Below are positions 28,541 through 37,749 of a stretch of DNA of 64,000 nucleotides, piece after piece. Made by a program: the position numbers and the translations under genes. This DNA comes from Pseudomonas fulva. GTDB lineage: Bacteria; Pseudomonadota; Gammaproteobacteria; Pseudomonadales; Pseudomonadaceae. The DNA is taken from NCBI RefSeq assembly GCF_015680705.1, contig NZ_JADNYP010000006.1, positions 186,001-250,000 on the forward strand. Reading direction: 5' to 3'. Every line of letters starts with the position of its first letter. The first letter of the stretch is position 1. The notes below the pieces were generated by a model, which was not told where the DNA came from, searched no databases, and saw only the letters and a list, made by a program, of their open reading frames with translations.

Positions 28541-29199
28541 GACAGGCTCCGGTGCACGGCGGCCAACAACTGCTGCTCGTCCAGTAAGCGCACGCTGCGT
28601 CCTCGCCATTGCAGTAATGCCGCAGTGAACGGCGCGACCTGGCGCGTGTCGGGCACGGGGGTCGCGGCCAGGCGATGGATACCGTCGATCTCGTCCACGG
28701 GCATGGCGACCATTCCTCCTGGCGCCGAAAGGATCATCATGCGTGGCATGGCTCTGGAACCTGTTGCAGGACCTGCCTGCACCTCCACTTGCAGCAAGTG
28801 CGCCAGGCAAAGGCATGGCACCAGCGCACCGCGCACATTGACCACCCCTCGCAGGGCCTGCGACCGCTGGTGCGGCAGCGAATGCACCGGCTGCAGTGGC
28901 AGGATCTGCGCCAGGCAGGCGGTAGCCAAGGCCAGCCACTCCTCGCCAAGGCGCAAGAGCAGCATGGCGCGCCCGACGGTGTCATCGCGCGGAACGGGCG
29001 CGGTATCCTGCGGCGCCTGAAACAGCGCATAGCGATCCAGCAAGCGCGTGGCCGCCGCCGCGTAGACCTCGCAGTTGCGGCAATGGACATGCCGCTCGAG
29101 CAAGGGGCATGTCTTGCTGCCGTGGATCCCGATGCGGTTCCAGCAGTCATCGATCCTGTCACCGTTCTCGACCAGTACCTGCAACCGTTCCTCGCTCAT
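28537..29199 (-). CDS. wspD: CheW-like adaptor WspD with N-terminal Cys cluster
   Basis: 220 residues. The C-terminal part (about 78-215) is a CheW domain (LLRLGEEWLALATACLAQIL, LRGVVNVRGALVPCLCLAHLL) that couples receptor WspA to kinase WspE. Residues 1-45 hold four Cys (19, 31, 40 and 43) in CWNRIGIHGSKTC and HVHCRNC, a plausible metal or redox site seen in some Pseudomonas CheW-like proteins. Its start overlaps the wspC stop and its stop overlaps wspE, each by four bases. Confidence 0.93.
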   Translation of the reverse strand: MSEERLQVLVENGDRIDDCWNRIGIHGSKTCPLLERHVHCRNCEVYAAAATRLLDRYALFQAPQDTAPVPRDDTVGRAMLLLRLGEEWLALATACLAQILPLQPVHSLPHQRSQALRGVVNVRGALVPCLCLAHLLQVEVQAGPATGSRAMPRMMILSAPGGMVAMPVDEIDGIHRLAATPVPDTRQVAPFTAALLQWRGRSVRLLDEQQLLAAVHRSLS

Positions 29200-30449
29200 T
29201 GCCCGGGCTCCTTGTTGGTGCGCGCCGCGCGCGCCAGCAGTCGCTGCGCCGCGGCTTCGTCACCCTCTGCGGCCAATAGCGCGGCCAGCTGCAGCAGTGC
29301 GTCGGTATGCTGCGGCTCCAGATAGAGTGCCTTGCGGTAATGGCTCTGGGCCTGGCGGCTGTCGCCGGCCGTATCGCTGAGCAAGCCGAGCCAGTAGAAC
29401 ACCTGGGCACGCGGCATGAATTGCCGCAAATAGCGCTCGCAGCTGCGCCTGGCCTGGACACTGTCGCCTGCGTTGGCCTGTGCGCTGATCTGCGCGAGCA
29501 GCTCCGCCTCGCTGTCGCGCCGCAGGGGTACGGGCGCTGGCGCTGGGGCTGGACGCATCGGTCGCCCAGGCATGGCGCAGGACCGAGGGTTCGGCATGGC
29601 GAACGCTGGCCGGGAAACCGCGCGCGAGGTCCTGCCAGGGATGGCGCCAGCCTGCTCGGGCTGGCGGCCGTAGGCGAAGGCCTGGGCGATGCCCAGCGGT
29701 CGCATGCCCATGCGTGTCAACAGGCCGCCTTCGGCTGGACCGATGAACAGCACGCCTTGGGGGTGGGTCACCAGCTTGAGCACCTCGAAGGCACGCTGCT
29801 GCGTAGGCACGTCGAAATAGATCAACAGGTTGCGGCAGAACACGAAGTCGTACCGCGCGGCGCGCGCGCGCAAGGCAGGGTCCAGCACGTTGCCGACCTC
29901 GAAATCGATCTGTCGCCGCACCCGCTGGTCGAGACAGTGGCCTTCGACAGTGGCGTGGAAATGCCGGTCACGAAACGACAGCGCACTGCCACGGAATGCA
30001 TTGCGCCCGTAAACCCCGCGCTCGGCGCGGGCAATGGAAGCAGGACTGATATCGATGGCCTCGACCCGAAAATCCGCCGCAGCCAGGCCGGCATCGAGCA
30101 AGGCCATGGCAATCGAGCCGGGCTCCTCCCCGGTCGAGCACGGCAGGCTGAGGATGCGCAGCGGTCTGTTGCCGGCAAGCGCCGGCAGGCGCGCGCGAGC
30201 CAGCCCGACCAAGGCGGCGAAGGACTCCGGATAGCGGAAGAACCAGGTTTCCGGGACGATCACCGCCTCGATCAGGGCTTGCTGCTCGCCCTCGAGGTGC
30301 TGCAGACGCAGCCAGTAGTCGTCCAGGTTGCTGGCACCGAGGGCAGCGCAGCGCTGGCGCAGCGCCCGCTCGACCATGGATACGCCGACCGATGCCACGT
30401 CAAGGCCGATGCGCTCATGCAGGAAGCGAAAGAACCTTTGTTCGCTCAT
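29196..30449 (-). CDS. wspC: Chemoreceptor methyltransferase WspC (CheR with TPR)
   Basis: 417 residues: CheR N-terminal helical and SAM-dependent catalytic domains (about 1-270; WFFRYPESF, ILSLPCSTGEEPGSIA, FDFVFCRNLLIYF-type motif), a Pro-rich linker (about 275-315), and C-terminal TPR-like repeats (about 320-410, FYWLGLLSDTAGDSRQAQSH). It methylates WspA glutamates and raises signalling. The four-base ATGA overlaps on both sides place it firmly in the operon. Confidence 0.95.
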   Translation of the reverse strand: MSEQRFFRFLHERIGLDVASVGVSMVERALRQRCAALGASNLDDYWLRLQHLEGEQQALIEAVIVPETWFFRYPESFAALVGLARARLPALAGNRPLRILSLPCSTGEEPGSIAMALLDAGLAAADFRVEAIDISPASIARAERGVYGRNAFRGSALSFRDRHFHATVEGHCLDQRVRRQIDFEVGNVLDPALRARAARYDFVFCRNLLIYFDVPTQQRAFEVLKLVTHPQGVLFIGPAEGGLLTRMGMRPLGIAQAFAYGRQPEQAGAIPGRTSRAVSRPAFAMPNPRSCAMPGRPMRPAPAPAPVPLRRDSEAELLAQISAQANAGDSVQARRSCERYLRQFMPRAQVFYWLGLLSDTAGDSRQAQSHYRKALYLEPQHTDALLQLAALLAAEGDEAAAQRLLARAARTNKEPGQ

Positions 30450-30967
30450 GCACCCACCTGGGCCGGCTCGCCTGGGAACAACAGCCGGCGCACGTCGTCA
30501 GGCAGCAGGTCGTCGACGCCGATACGCTGGACCAGGCCCTGTGCATCCTGGCGCACCGGCCCCAGATAAGGTGCCTGGCCGTTGTCCAGCCCGTAGGCAA
30601 GGAACTCGTCCGGCTGGCAACGCAGGGTCTCGGTGGCATGCTCGAGCAGCAGCCCCAGGGGCCTGGCCGGGGCCTGGCCGCCGGGCCGATAGCCAACCAG
30701 TACCAACCGTGTGCTGGTACGCATCACGGCCGCCTGGCCACACATGCGCAGCGACAGGTCGAGCACCGGCACCAGCACGCCCCGATGGGCCATGATCCCG
30801 GCGACCCAGCGCGGGGTCTCGGCGATGGGCTTGAGCGGGCAGCGTGGCAAGATTTCGAGCACTTCGTGCGCATCCAGGGCGAAGCGCTGACCAGCCAGCT
30901 GGAACTGCAAATACAGCTTGCCTTTGGCATGCGTCCGTGGCGGGCGTGGGGACTGAGGGACGATCAT
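30446..30967 (-). CDS. wspB: CheW-like adaptor WspB
   Basis: 173 residues, one CheW domain from about residue 15 (KLYLQFQLAGQRFALDAHEVLEIL ... WVAGIMAHRGVLVPVLDLSL). It couples WspA to WspE. It begins three bases after the wspA stop and its stop overlaps the start of wspC. Unlike WspD it has no N-terminal Cys cluster. Confidence 0.93.
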   Translation of the reverse strand: MIVPQSPRPPRTHAKGKLYLQFQLAGQRFALDAHEVLEILPRCPLKPIAETPRWVAGIMAHRGVLVPVLDLSLRMCGQAAVMRTSTRLVLVGYRPGGQAPARPLGLLLEHATETLRCQPDEFLAYGLDNGQAPYLGPVRQDAQGLVQRIGVDDLLPDDVRRLLFPGEPAQVGA

Positions 30968-30970
30968 GCG

Positions 30971-32593
30971 TCAGACTTTGAAGCGCGACACGCCACCGCG
31001 CAGACCGGCCGCCACCTGGCTGAGTTCATCGATGGCGAAGCTGGCCTGGCGCAAGGATTCGACCGTCTGGCTGCTGGCATCGCCAAGCTGCGCCAGCGCC
31101 TGGTTGATCTGCTCTGCGCCGGTGGCCTGGGCCTGCATGCCCTCGTTGACCATCAGTACGCGAGGAGCCAGTGCCTGCACCTGCTGAATGATCTGGGTCA
31201 ATTGCTCGCCCACCTGCTGCACCTCGAACATGCCCCGGCGCACTTCCTCGGAAAACTTGTCCATGCCCATGACGCCAGCTGACACCGCCGACTGGATCTC
31301 GCGCACCATCTGTTCGATATCGTAGGTGGCTACCGCGGTCTGGTCGGCCAGACGCCGGACTTCCGTGGCCACCACGGCGAAGCCGCGCCCGTACTCCCCG
31401 GCCTTCTCGGCCTCGATGGCGGCGTTGAGCGAAAGCAGGTTGGTCTGGTCGGCGACCTTGACGATGGTGACCACCATCTGGTTGATGTTGCTGGCCTTCT
31501 CGTTGAGGATCGCCAGCTTGGCGTTGACCAGGTCGGCCGCACCCATGACCTGATGCATGGTGTCCTCCATTCGCGCCAGCCCCTGCTGCCCGGATCCGGC
31601 CAGCACCGAAGCCTGATCGGCGGCGGAGGTGACTTCGGTCATGGTGCGCACGAGGTCGCGGGAGGTCGCCGCGATCTCCCGCGAGGTCGCGCCGATTTCG
31701 GTGGTGGTCGCCGCGGTCTCGGTGGCGGTAGCCTGCTGCTGCCGGGACGTGGCGGCGATTTCGGTCACCGAGGTGGTGACCTGCACCGACGAACGCTGGG
31801 CCTGCGAGACCAGGCCGGCGAGCGCCTCGGCCATGTCGTTGAAACCGGTCTCGATGGCGTCGAATTCATCCTTGCGAGCCAGGTTCAGACGCACGCTCAG
31901 GTCACCCGAGCGCAGGCGGTCGAGCGCCTGGACGATACTGCGCATGGGCCCGGTGATGGCGCGCATCAGCAGCAGCCCGCAAACACCCGCGGCGATGATG
32001 GCCAGGACCAGCGACACGAGCATGCTGCCCTTGGCCGTGTTGACCGCGGTGACGATGGCTTCGGTGGCCTGGTCGGCGGTCTCCCGGTTGCGCTCGATGA
32101 CTGTGTTCAGGTGCTTGCGCCCCTCGGCCCAGACCGGTGTCAGCACATCGGCGATCAGTCGCTCGGCTTCGGTGTAGCGCTTCTGTCGGTAGGCATCGAG
32201 CACTTGACCGATGGCCTTGAGGTAGTCCTGCTGCAGGCGGATGAAGACATCGAAGCTGGCCTGGTCCTCGCGGCTATGGATCGTGCCCTGGTAACTGGCC
32301 ATGTGCTGCTTGAGGCGCTCCTCGAAGCTCTTGTAGAGCTCCAGGTCGGCCGGCGCCAGGTCGCGCCGCCCGCTCAGGCCTACCAGCTGCTGGCTGGCGA
32401 CGTAGCTGTCGACCCAGGCGCTACGGATCATCGAGCTGTAGTAGACACCGGGAATGCTGTCGGCACCGACCGCCTCCTGGCTGTTCTCGATCGCGGCGAG
32501 TCGCGAATAGGCAGCCACGATCATCAACAGCATGATGGCGATGATCACGGCAAAGCTTGCCAGAATCCGTTGGCGCAAGGTCCAGTTCTTCAC
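30971..32593 (-). CDS. wspA: Methyl-accepting surface-sensing receptor WspA
   Basis: 540 residues starting with GTG (32593), since no ATG precedes the hydrophobic N-terminus. Transmembrane segment 1 spans about 9-29, a periplasmic four-helix-type sensor follows (about 30-188), then transmembrane segment 2 (about 190-212), HAMP and the MCP signalling hairpin. The tip [20 protein letters not shown] is conserved. The C-terminus (GVSRFKV) has no CheR-docking pentapeptide, consistent with a dedicated methyltransferase. It is the first gene of the wsp operon; surface contact or envelope stress activates it. Confidence 0.96.
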   Translation of the reverse strand: MKNWTLRQRILASFAVIIAIMLLMIVAAYSRLAAIENSQEAVGADSIPGVYYSSMIRSAWVDSYVASQQLVGLSGRRDLAPADLELYKSFEERLKQHMASYQGTIHSREDQASFDVFIRLQQDYLKAIGQVLDAYRQKRYTEAERLIADVLTPVWAEGRKHLNTVIERNRETADQATEAIVTAVNTAKGSMLVSLVLAIIAAGVCGLLLMRAITGPMRSIVQALDRLRSGDLSVRLNLARKDEFDAIETGFNDMAEALAGLVSQAQRSSVQVTTSVTEIAATSRQQQATATETAATTTEIGATSREIAATSRDLVRTMTEVTSAADQASVLAGSGQQGLARMEDTMHQVMGAADLVNAKLAILNEKASNINQMVVTIVKVADQTNLLSLNAAIEAEKAGEYGRGFAVVATEVRRLADQTAVATYDIEQMVREIQSAVSAGVMGMDKFSEEVRRGMFEVQQVGEQLTQIIQQVQALAPRVLMVNEGMQAQATGAEQINQALAQLGDASSQTVESLRQASFAIDELSQVAAGLRGGVSRFKV

Positions 32594-32668
32594 GATCAGC
32601 CCTCAGGAATACTCAACGAGCGGGAAAAGCGCCAGAGTATAGCCCAGGCGCCTCGCGCCAGGGGATGA

Positions 32669-32732
32669 GCGGCAAGCTGCAAGCTGGGCGGCGGTGTTTC
32701 AGGTTCACCGATCAGCTTGTAGCTTGGAGCTT
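32669..32732. repeat. Palindromic GCAAGC-type intergenic element B
   Basis: AGCGGCAAGCTGCAAGCTG (32669-32687) faces an imperfect complement in CAGCTTGTAGCTTGGAGC and the following TTGGG (about 32713-32734). It lies between the DUF533/TerB-like gene's stop (32737) and wspA, on the same strand, and probably ends the former transcript. Confidence 0.65.
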
Positions 32733-32736
32733 GGGG

Positions 32737-33450
32737 CTATTGCTCCAGTGCCTGGCTGGCCTGGGCTTCCAGCTCCTGGCGCAGCCCTGGCTCGAGCTCC
32801 AGCTGGCGGGCCAGTTCGTCGAGGTAGGCACGCTCCATGAAGTTTTCCTGATCGACCATCATCAGGCTGGCCAGGTACATTTCGGCGGCCATTTCCGGAG
32901 TGCGCGCGGCGCGGGCGACTTCGACAGGGTCCAGCGGCTTGTTCAGCTCGTGGTGCAGCCACTGCTGCAGTTCGCTGTCGCTGCCCAGGCGGGTGAATTC
33001 ACCCTCGATCAAGGTACGCTCGCGCTCATCGACATGGCCGTCGGACTTGGCGGCCGCCACCAGAGCCCTGAGGATGGCCTGGCTGTGCTCCTCGACCTCG
33101 GCCGGCGGCAGGCGGTCGAGGGTCTGCGGCTCGCTGCGCTGCACATCGCCCTGGCGAGCCTGCCAGTTGCCCAGCGCCTTGTAGGCCAGCACCCCAAGTG
33201 CGGCCAGGCCGCCGTAAGCTAGAGCCTTGCCGCCGTATTTGCGTGCCTTCTTGCTGCCCATGAGCATGCCCATGGCACTGGCAGCCATGGCTCCGCCGCC
33301 AGCACCGGAGAGCAGACCGCCAAGCCCGCCGCCTTTGCCCTTGACGGCGCCGAGCAGGTCGCCGAGCCCCGCGCCCTTGGAGCCTTGCCGATCCTGGAGC
33401 AGCGACTGGCCGGACTTGAGCAACTGTTCGAGCAAAGCGCGAGTGTTCAT
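32737..33450 (-). CDS. DUF533/TerB-like inner-membrane-associated protein
   Basis: 237 residues. Residues about 26-62 are Gly/Ala-rich (GLGDLLGAVKGKGGGLGGLL), followed by a short hydrophobic stretch (about 74-92, GGKALAYGGLAALGVLAYKAL). The C-terminal half (about 118-230) is the helical TerB-like domain with the acidic AAKSDGHVDERERTLIEGEF motif that can bind divalent metal. The E. coli relative is YebE. The function is unknown; tellurite resistance should not be assumed. Confidence 0.85.
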   Translation of the reverse strand: MNTRALLEQLLKSGQSLLQDRQGSKGAGLGDLLGAVKGKGGGLGGLLSGAGGGAMAASAMGMLMGSKKARKYGGKALAYGGLAALGVLAYKALGNWQARQGDVQRSEPQTLDRLPPAEVEEHSQAILRALVAAAKSDGHVDERERTLIEGEFTRLGSDSELQQWLHHELNKPLDPVEVARAARTPEMAAEMYLASLMMVDQENFMERAYLDELARQLELEPGLRQELEAQASQALEQ

Positions 33451-33539
33451 CGGACATCTCCAGTGAGTGGGAAATACCAGAGTAGGTCCGTCGGCTTAAC
33501 CCAGGCTTAATGGATTTGCATCTGGATGTTGCAGTGTCA

Positions 33540-33576
33540 GGGCCGCCTTGGCGCTTCGCGGCGGGTGCGGCGGCCC
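33540..33576 (-). terminator. Hairpin downstream of the Old Yellow Enzyme gene
   Basis: GGGCCGCC (33540-33547) and GGCGGCCC (33569-33576) are perfect complements with a 21-base loop, 11 bases past the stop at 33587. No T-tract is seen, so termination is only likely. Confidence 0.4.
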
Positions 33577-33586
33577 CGGTAACGCC

Positions 33587-34693
33587 TCAATCGCGCAGGT
33601 CGGACTCGTGGATCGGACTTTGTCGGCTGGTCGCCCGCTGGTACTGGGCCGGCCAGGTCGCCTGGTGGCCGCCAAGATCGTCGTCGGCATGCAGCGGCCA
33701 GTACGGGTCGCGCAGCAGCTCGCGGGCCAGGAAGATCATGTCGGCCTGCCCGGTGCGCAGGATATGCTCGGCCTGGGCCGGCTCGGTGATCATGCCGACG
33801 GTGCCGGTGGCCAGGCCGGACTCCTTGCGCACCCTTTCGGCGAAGCGTGTCTGGTAGCCAGGCCCGGTCGGAATCTCGGCATTGGCCGAGGTACCACCGG
33901 AAGACACATCGATCAGGTCCACGCCCAGGTCTTTCAAGCGCCTGGCCAGCTCGACGGTTTCGTCCGGATTCCAGCCATCCTCGACCCAGTCGGTCGCCGA
34001 GACGCGCACGAACACCGGCAATTCCTCTGGCCAGATCTCTCGCACCCTGCGAGTGATCTCCAGGGTCAGGCCAATGCGCTTCTCGAAGCTGCCGCCATGC
34101 TCGTCGCGGCGCTGGTTGCTCAAGGGCGAGAGGAACTGGTGAAGCAGGTAGCCATGCGCGGCGTGGATCTCGACGACCTTGAACCCGGCCTGCAGCGACC
34201 TGCGCGCGGCATCGACGAAGGCCTGCACGATCTGTTCGATCTGCACCCCATCAAGCTCCAGCGGCACCGTGTGCTCGGGATCGAAGGCAATTCCCGACGG
34301 CCCGACAGGCTGCCAGCCGCCCTCTTCGGGCGGTACGCTGCCGTGCTTGCCCAGCCAGGGGCGATAGGTACTGGCCTTGCGCCCGGCATGGGCCAGCTGG
34401 ATCCCCGGGACGCTGCCCTGGGCGGTGATGAAGCGGGTGATCCGCTGCAACGGCGCGACCTGCGCATCGTTCCACAACCCCAGGTCCTCCGGCGTGATGC
34501 GGCCTTCCGGCGTGACCGCCACGGCCTCGGTCAGCACCAGCCCGGCGCCGCCGACCGCACGACTGCCAAGGTGGACCAGGTGCCAGTCATTGGCCAGGCC
34601 ATCGACGCTCGAATACTGGCACATGGGCGAAACGGCGATGCGATTGGGCAGGGTCAGCTGGCGCAGGGTGTACGGCTCGAGCAGCAGGCTCAT
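33587..34693 (-). CDS. NADPH-dependent Old Yellow Enzyme family oxidoreductase (YqjM/XenA class)
   Basis: 368 residues from the ATG at 34693, which has an excellent ribosome site (GGGAGGTAA). FMN TIM-barrel ene-reductase of the YqjM-like class. Redox-tuning Cys25 is in SPMCQYSS, the substrate-binding pair is His177/His180 in EIHAAHGYLLHQ, and the FMN segment QLAHAGRKAS is present. Such enzymes reduce activated C=C bonds and nitro-compounds or nitrate esters; the physiological substrate is unknown. It lies alone between recJ and the DUF533 gene. Confidence 0.92.
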   Translation of the reverse strand: MSLLLEPYTLRQLTLPNRIAVSPMCQYSSVDGLANDWHLVHLGSRAVGGAGLVLTEAVAVTPEGRITPEDLGLWNDAQVAPLQRITRFITAQGSVPGIQLAHAGRKASTYRPWLGKHGSVPPEEGGWQPVGPSGIAFDPEHTVPLELDGVQIEQIVQAFVDAARRSLQAGFKVVEIHAAHGYLLHQFLSPLSNQRRDEHGGSFEKRIGLTLEITRRVREIWPEELPVFVRVSATDWVEDGWNPDETVELARRLKDLGVDLIDVSSGGTSANAEIPTGPGYQTRFAERVRKESGLATGTVGMITEPAQAEHILRTGQADMIFLARELLRDPYWPLHADDDLGGHQATWPAQYQRATSRQSPIHESDLRD

Positions 34694-34796
34694 GAAATTA
34701 CCTCCCAAGGACTCAAAAGTATCCAGCCTGGCCGCACGCATGCTTGCGGCCAGGGACCGGCTTCCTTGAGCCTAGACCAGATTGCCCTGGGCCGGT

Positions 34797-36506
34797 TCAG
34801 CGCGCTTCGATATGAGCGATCAGCAGTTGTACGCTTTCCTGTCCACGAAACTCGTTGACATCGAGCTTGTAGGCCAGCTCCACCCAGCGCACCGTCGGAT
34901 TCGGCCAGGCTTCGCGATCGATACCGAAGGCGATGCCGTCCAGGCGCACGGCGCCGCATTCGCTCTTGAGCACGACCTTCAGGTGACGCTCGCCGACGAT
35001 CCGCTGCTCGACCAGCTGGAACACGCCGTGGAACAATGGCTCGGGGAAATGCTGCCCCCAGGGCCCGGCCTGGCGCAAGGCGCGAGCCAGGTCCAGGTGG
35101 AATTCCTCGGCAGCCAGGATGCCGTCGGACAACATCCTGCCAGTCAGGTCTTCCTCGCGCAGCTGGCGACGCACTTCCTCGTCGAACGCCTGGGCGAACG
35201 CCGGATAGTGCTCGGCGGGCAATGACAGGCCGGCAGCCATGGCATGCCCACCGAACTTGCTGATCAACCGCGGATGGCGGGCCGCGACCGCATCCAGGGC
35301 ATCACGCACATGGAAGCCTGGCACCGAGCGTGCCGAGCCCTTGAGCATCCCCTCTCCGGCATCGGCGAAGGCGATGGTCGGCCGGTGGTAACGCTCCTTC
35401 AGGCGCGAAGCGAGAATACCGATCACTCCCTGGTGCCAGTCCGGATCGAACAGACACAGGCCATACGGCATCGACTCGACGGCAAGCTCCTTGAGCTGGG
35501 CCAGGGCTTCGCGCTGCATGCCCTGCTCGATGGATTTGCGGTCCTGGTTGAGTTCATCCAGCTGCACGGCCATGTCCCGCGCCAGGCCAAGGTCGTCGCA
35601 GAGCAGGCACTCGATGCCCAGGCTCATGTCGTCCAGCCGCCCGGCGGCGTTGAGCCGCGGCCCCAGGATGAAGCCCAGGTCGGTCGAGGTGATGCGCTGA
35701 TGGTCGCGCCGTGCCACCTCCAGGATGGCCTTGAGTCCAGGGCGGGCGCGACCGGCGCGAATCCGCTCGATGCCCTGGTGGACCAAGATGCGGTTGTTGG
35801 CGTCCAGCGGCACCACGTCGGCGACGCTACCCAAGGCCACCAGGTCGAGCAGCTCGCCGATGTTCGGTTGCGCCTGGTTCGCATAGCGCCCCAGGGCACG
35901 CAACCGCGCGCGCAAGGCCATGAGCACGTAGAAGATCACGCCGACCCCTGCCAGGGCCTTGCTCGGGAACTCGCAGCCGGGCTGGTTGGGATTGACGATC
36001 GCATCGGCCCCGGGCAACTGCGAGCCCGGCAGGTGGTGATCGGTGACCAGTACCTTGAGCCCGGCCTGTTTCGCCGCAGCCACGCCCTCGACGCTGGAAA
36101 TGCCGTTATCCACGGTCACCAGCAACTGGGGCTGGCGCTGCAAGGCCACCTCGACGATCTCCGGCGTCAGGCCATAGCCGTATTCGAAGCGGTTGGGCAC
36201 CAGGTAGTCCACATGTGCCGCGCCGAGCAATCGCAAGCCCAGCACCCCGACGGTACTGGCGGTGGCGCCATCGGCATCGAAGTCGCCGACGATGAGGATC
36301 CGCTGGCGCTGGTCGATGGCTTCGACCAGCAGCTCGACCGCCGCCTCGATGCCCTTGAGCTGCTGATAAGGCAGCAAGCGTGCCAGGCTCTTGTCCAGCT
36401 CGGCCTCGCTGCGCACCCCGCGCGCGGCATACAGGCGGGTCAGCAGCGGTGGCAACTGGCCGAGGAAAGGCAGGTTTTCAGGCAGGGGACGAGGTTCGAT
36501 GCGCAT
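34797..36506 (-). CDS. recJ: Single-stranded-DNA exonuclease RecJ
   Basis: 569 residues. RecJ digests single-stranded DNA 5' to 3' in recombination and mismatch repair. The DHH-family metal motifs are clear: VGDFDADGATAS (Asp75, Asp77), TVDNGIS (132-138) and TDHHLPG (156-158 DHH), then the C-terminal DHHA1 and OB segments (SKFGGHAMAAGLSLP). Length and motifs are standard. It is 24 bases downstream of the yaeQ stop, so they are probably co-transcribed. Confidence 0.97.
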   Translation of the reverse strand: MRIEPRPLPENLPFLGQLPPLLTRLYAARGVRSEAELDKSLARLLPYQQLKGIEAAVELLVEAIDQRQRILIVGDFDADGATASTVGVLGLRLLGAAHVDYLVPNRFEYGYGLTPEIVEVALQRQPQLLVTVDNGISSVEGVAAAKQAGLKVLVTDHHLPGSQLPGADAIVNPNQPGCEFPSKALAGVGVIFYVLMALRARLRALGRYANQAQPNIGELLDLVALGSVADVVPLDANNRILVHQGIERIRAGRARPGLKAILEVARRDHQRITSTDLGFILGPRLNAAGRLDDMSLGIECLLCDDLGLARDMAVQLDELNQDRKSIEQGMQREALAQLKELAVESMPYGLCLFDPDWHQGVIGILASRLKERYHRPTIAFADAGEGMLKGSARSVPGFHVRDALDAVAARHPRLISKFGGHAMAAGLSLPAEHYPAFAQAFDEEVRRQLREEDLTGRMLSDGILAAEEFHLDLARALRQAGPWGQHFPEPLFHGVFQLVEQRIVGERHLKVVLKSECGAVRLDGIAFGIDREAWPNPTVRWVELAYKLDVNEFRGQESVQLLIAHIEAR

Positions 36507-36530
36507 GGGTCTTCAGTCAGTCCGATCAGG

Positions 36531-37073
36531 TCAGCCACGCTCGCCGAGCAGCCACTGCAGCTGCACTTCGTGCTGGCCGCGGTCGTCGGTGACGAACAGC
36601 GTACCCTCGCTGATCATCACGTCCCACTTGATGGTGCGTGGCATGTCATGGGCGAGGACTTCCAGTGCCTCCTGCGGCACGGCGGCAATGCTCAGGTTCT
36701 TCAGCCCCTTGACCGCATCGACCACCTTGCCTTGCCAGACCCGCAGGCTACCGTAGGCGAGCAGGCTGGTACGCTCGGTACGGCGCGAGCACCAGGTCAG
36801 GCGCTCGGCATCGGGCTGGCCGACTTCGATCCAGTGCAGGATCCGGTCGTCCAGGCTCTTTTCCCAGAGCGCGGCTTCGTCGACATCCGACAAGCCACGG
36901 CCGAACGACAGGCCCTCGTCGTACCACAGCGCGTAGGCCAGCAGGCGCACGGCCATGCGTTCCTCGGTTTCGGACGGATGACGGGCGATGGTCTGCCTGA
37001 CGTTTTCATAGACGCCGCGATCGAGGTCGGTCAGATTCAGTTCGAACTTGTACGTGGTGGACGGCTGGGCCAT
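36531..37073 (-). CDS. yaeQ: YaeQ family protein
   Basis: 180 residues from the ATG at 37073 (MAQPSTTYKFEL). YaeQ has a PD-(D/E)XK nuclease-like fold; characteristic stretches are LNLTDLDRGVYENV, HPSETEERMAVRLLAYALWY and the late ISEGTLFVTD. The E. coli member was once thought to replace RfaH, but its role is not established. It lies just upstream of recJ. Confidence 0.92.
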   Translation of the reverse strand: MAQPSTTYKFELNLTDLDRGVYENVRQTIARHPSETEERMAVRLLAYALWYDEGLSFGRGLSDVDEAALWEKSLDDRILHWIEVGQPDAERLTWCSRRTERTSLLAYGSLRVWQGKVVDAVKGLKNLSIAAVPQEALEVLAHDMPRTIKWDVMISEGTLFVTDDRGQHEVQLQWLLGERG

Positions 37074-37388
37074 GGACGAGGGGCTTCTGCAGGGAAAGGC
37101 GCACAGTCTACCTGATCCTGCAGCCCGGTGCGCCGCGACCGCAGCGGCCGTCCAGAACATGGAGCAAAACCGATGCTTTTACCCTGCCGCCTTGCCGTGC
37201 CAAGCGAGCGGGGCCGGGCTTCGTGTGGCCTGCCTTGCCTGAAGGCGATCAGTACTGGAAAAAAGAAACCCCGGACGCTGGGGAAGACGTCCGGGGTCAA
37301 TCGAAAGCCTCGCAAGGCTTCCCAAGGCAGCCAGCCAGTACCGGAGCAAAGCACCGCACGACTGCCATTGCAGTGTCTGACGACAGGC
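37074..37388. other. 315-base intergenic stretch
   Basis: Between the yaeQ start and the DUF3509-type gene stop. It holds a clear terminator (37268-37297) for the latter and, by position, the yaeQ-recJ promoter between about 37075 and 37260. No convincing gene is seen; open frames here have no ribosome site and cross the terminator. Confidence 0.6.
37268..37297 (-). terminator. Rho-independent terminator of the DUF3509-type gene
   Basis: ACCCCGGACG (37268-37277) pairs with CGTCCGGGGT (37288-37297) around a 10-base loop. On the minus strand it is followed by TTCTTTTTTCC. About 90 bases separate it from the stop codon at 37389. Confidence 0.88.
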
Positions 37389-37670
37389 TCAGGCAAAGGT
37401 TCCCAGGGACTGCTGGCGATGCTGGAGCGCGGCGATGACACAAGGCTGCAGGCGCCCTTCGGCGATCTGCAGGTCGCGATGCAAGCCATCGACGAGATCG
37501 ACGAGTAGGCGCTGGTCGTGCAACTGGGAAGCGGTCACCGCCTGTCGCAGCACCAGGCTGCCCCGGCTGTCGAACACCGACAGTTCGCGATTGGCGGCGG
37601 CATCGGCCTCGCCCAGCTTGGCGTGATAGGGGGTCAAGGCATCATTGAGCAATCTGCAGATTCTTTCCAT
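37389..37670 (-). CDS. Probable DUF3509 protein
   Basis: 93 residues from the ATG at 37670 (MERICRLLNDALTPYH); a GTG nine bases upstream (37679) would add MSR and is equally possible. Soluble, with an N-terminal helix, a small beta-sheet (ELSVFDSRGSLVLRQAV) and a C-terminal helical part (RLLVDLVDGLHRDLQIAEGR). This resembles the Pseudomonas DUF3509 family, of unknown function. It ends before a strong terminator and stands alone. Confidence 0.72.
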   Translation of the reverse strand: MERICRLLNDALTPYHAKLGEADAAANRELSVFDSRGSLVLRQAVTASQLHDQRLLVDLVDGLHRDLQIAEGRLQPCVIAALQHRQQSLGTFA

Positions 37671-37749
37671 CCGGCTCACTCGCTTGGTCTGGTTGAGTAT
37701 CTGAATTGACTATCAAGCGAAGCGGAAAGTTCTTGGCGCAACGCCTGTT

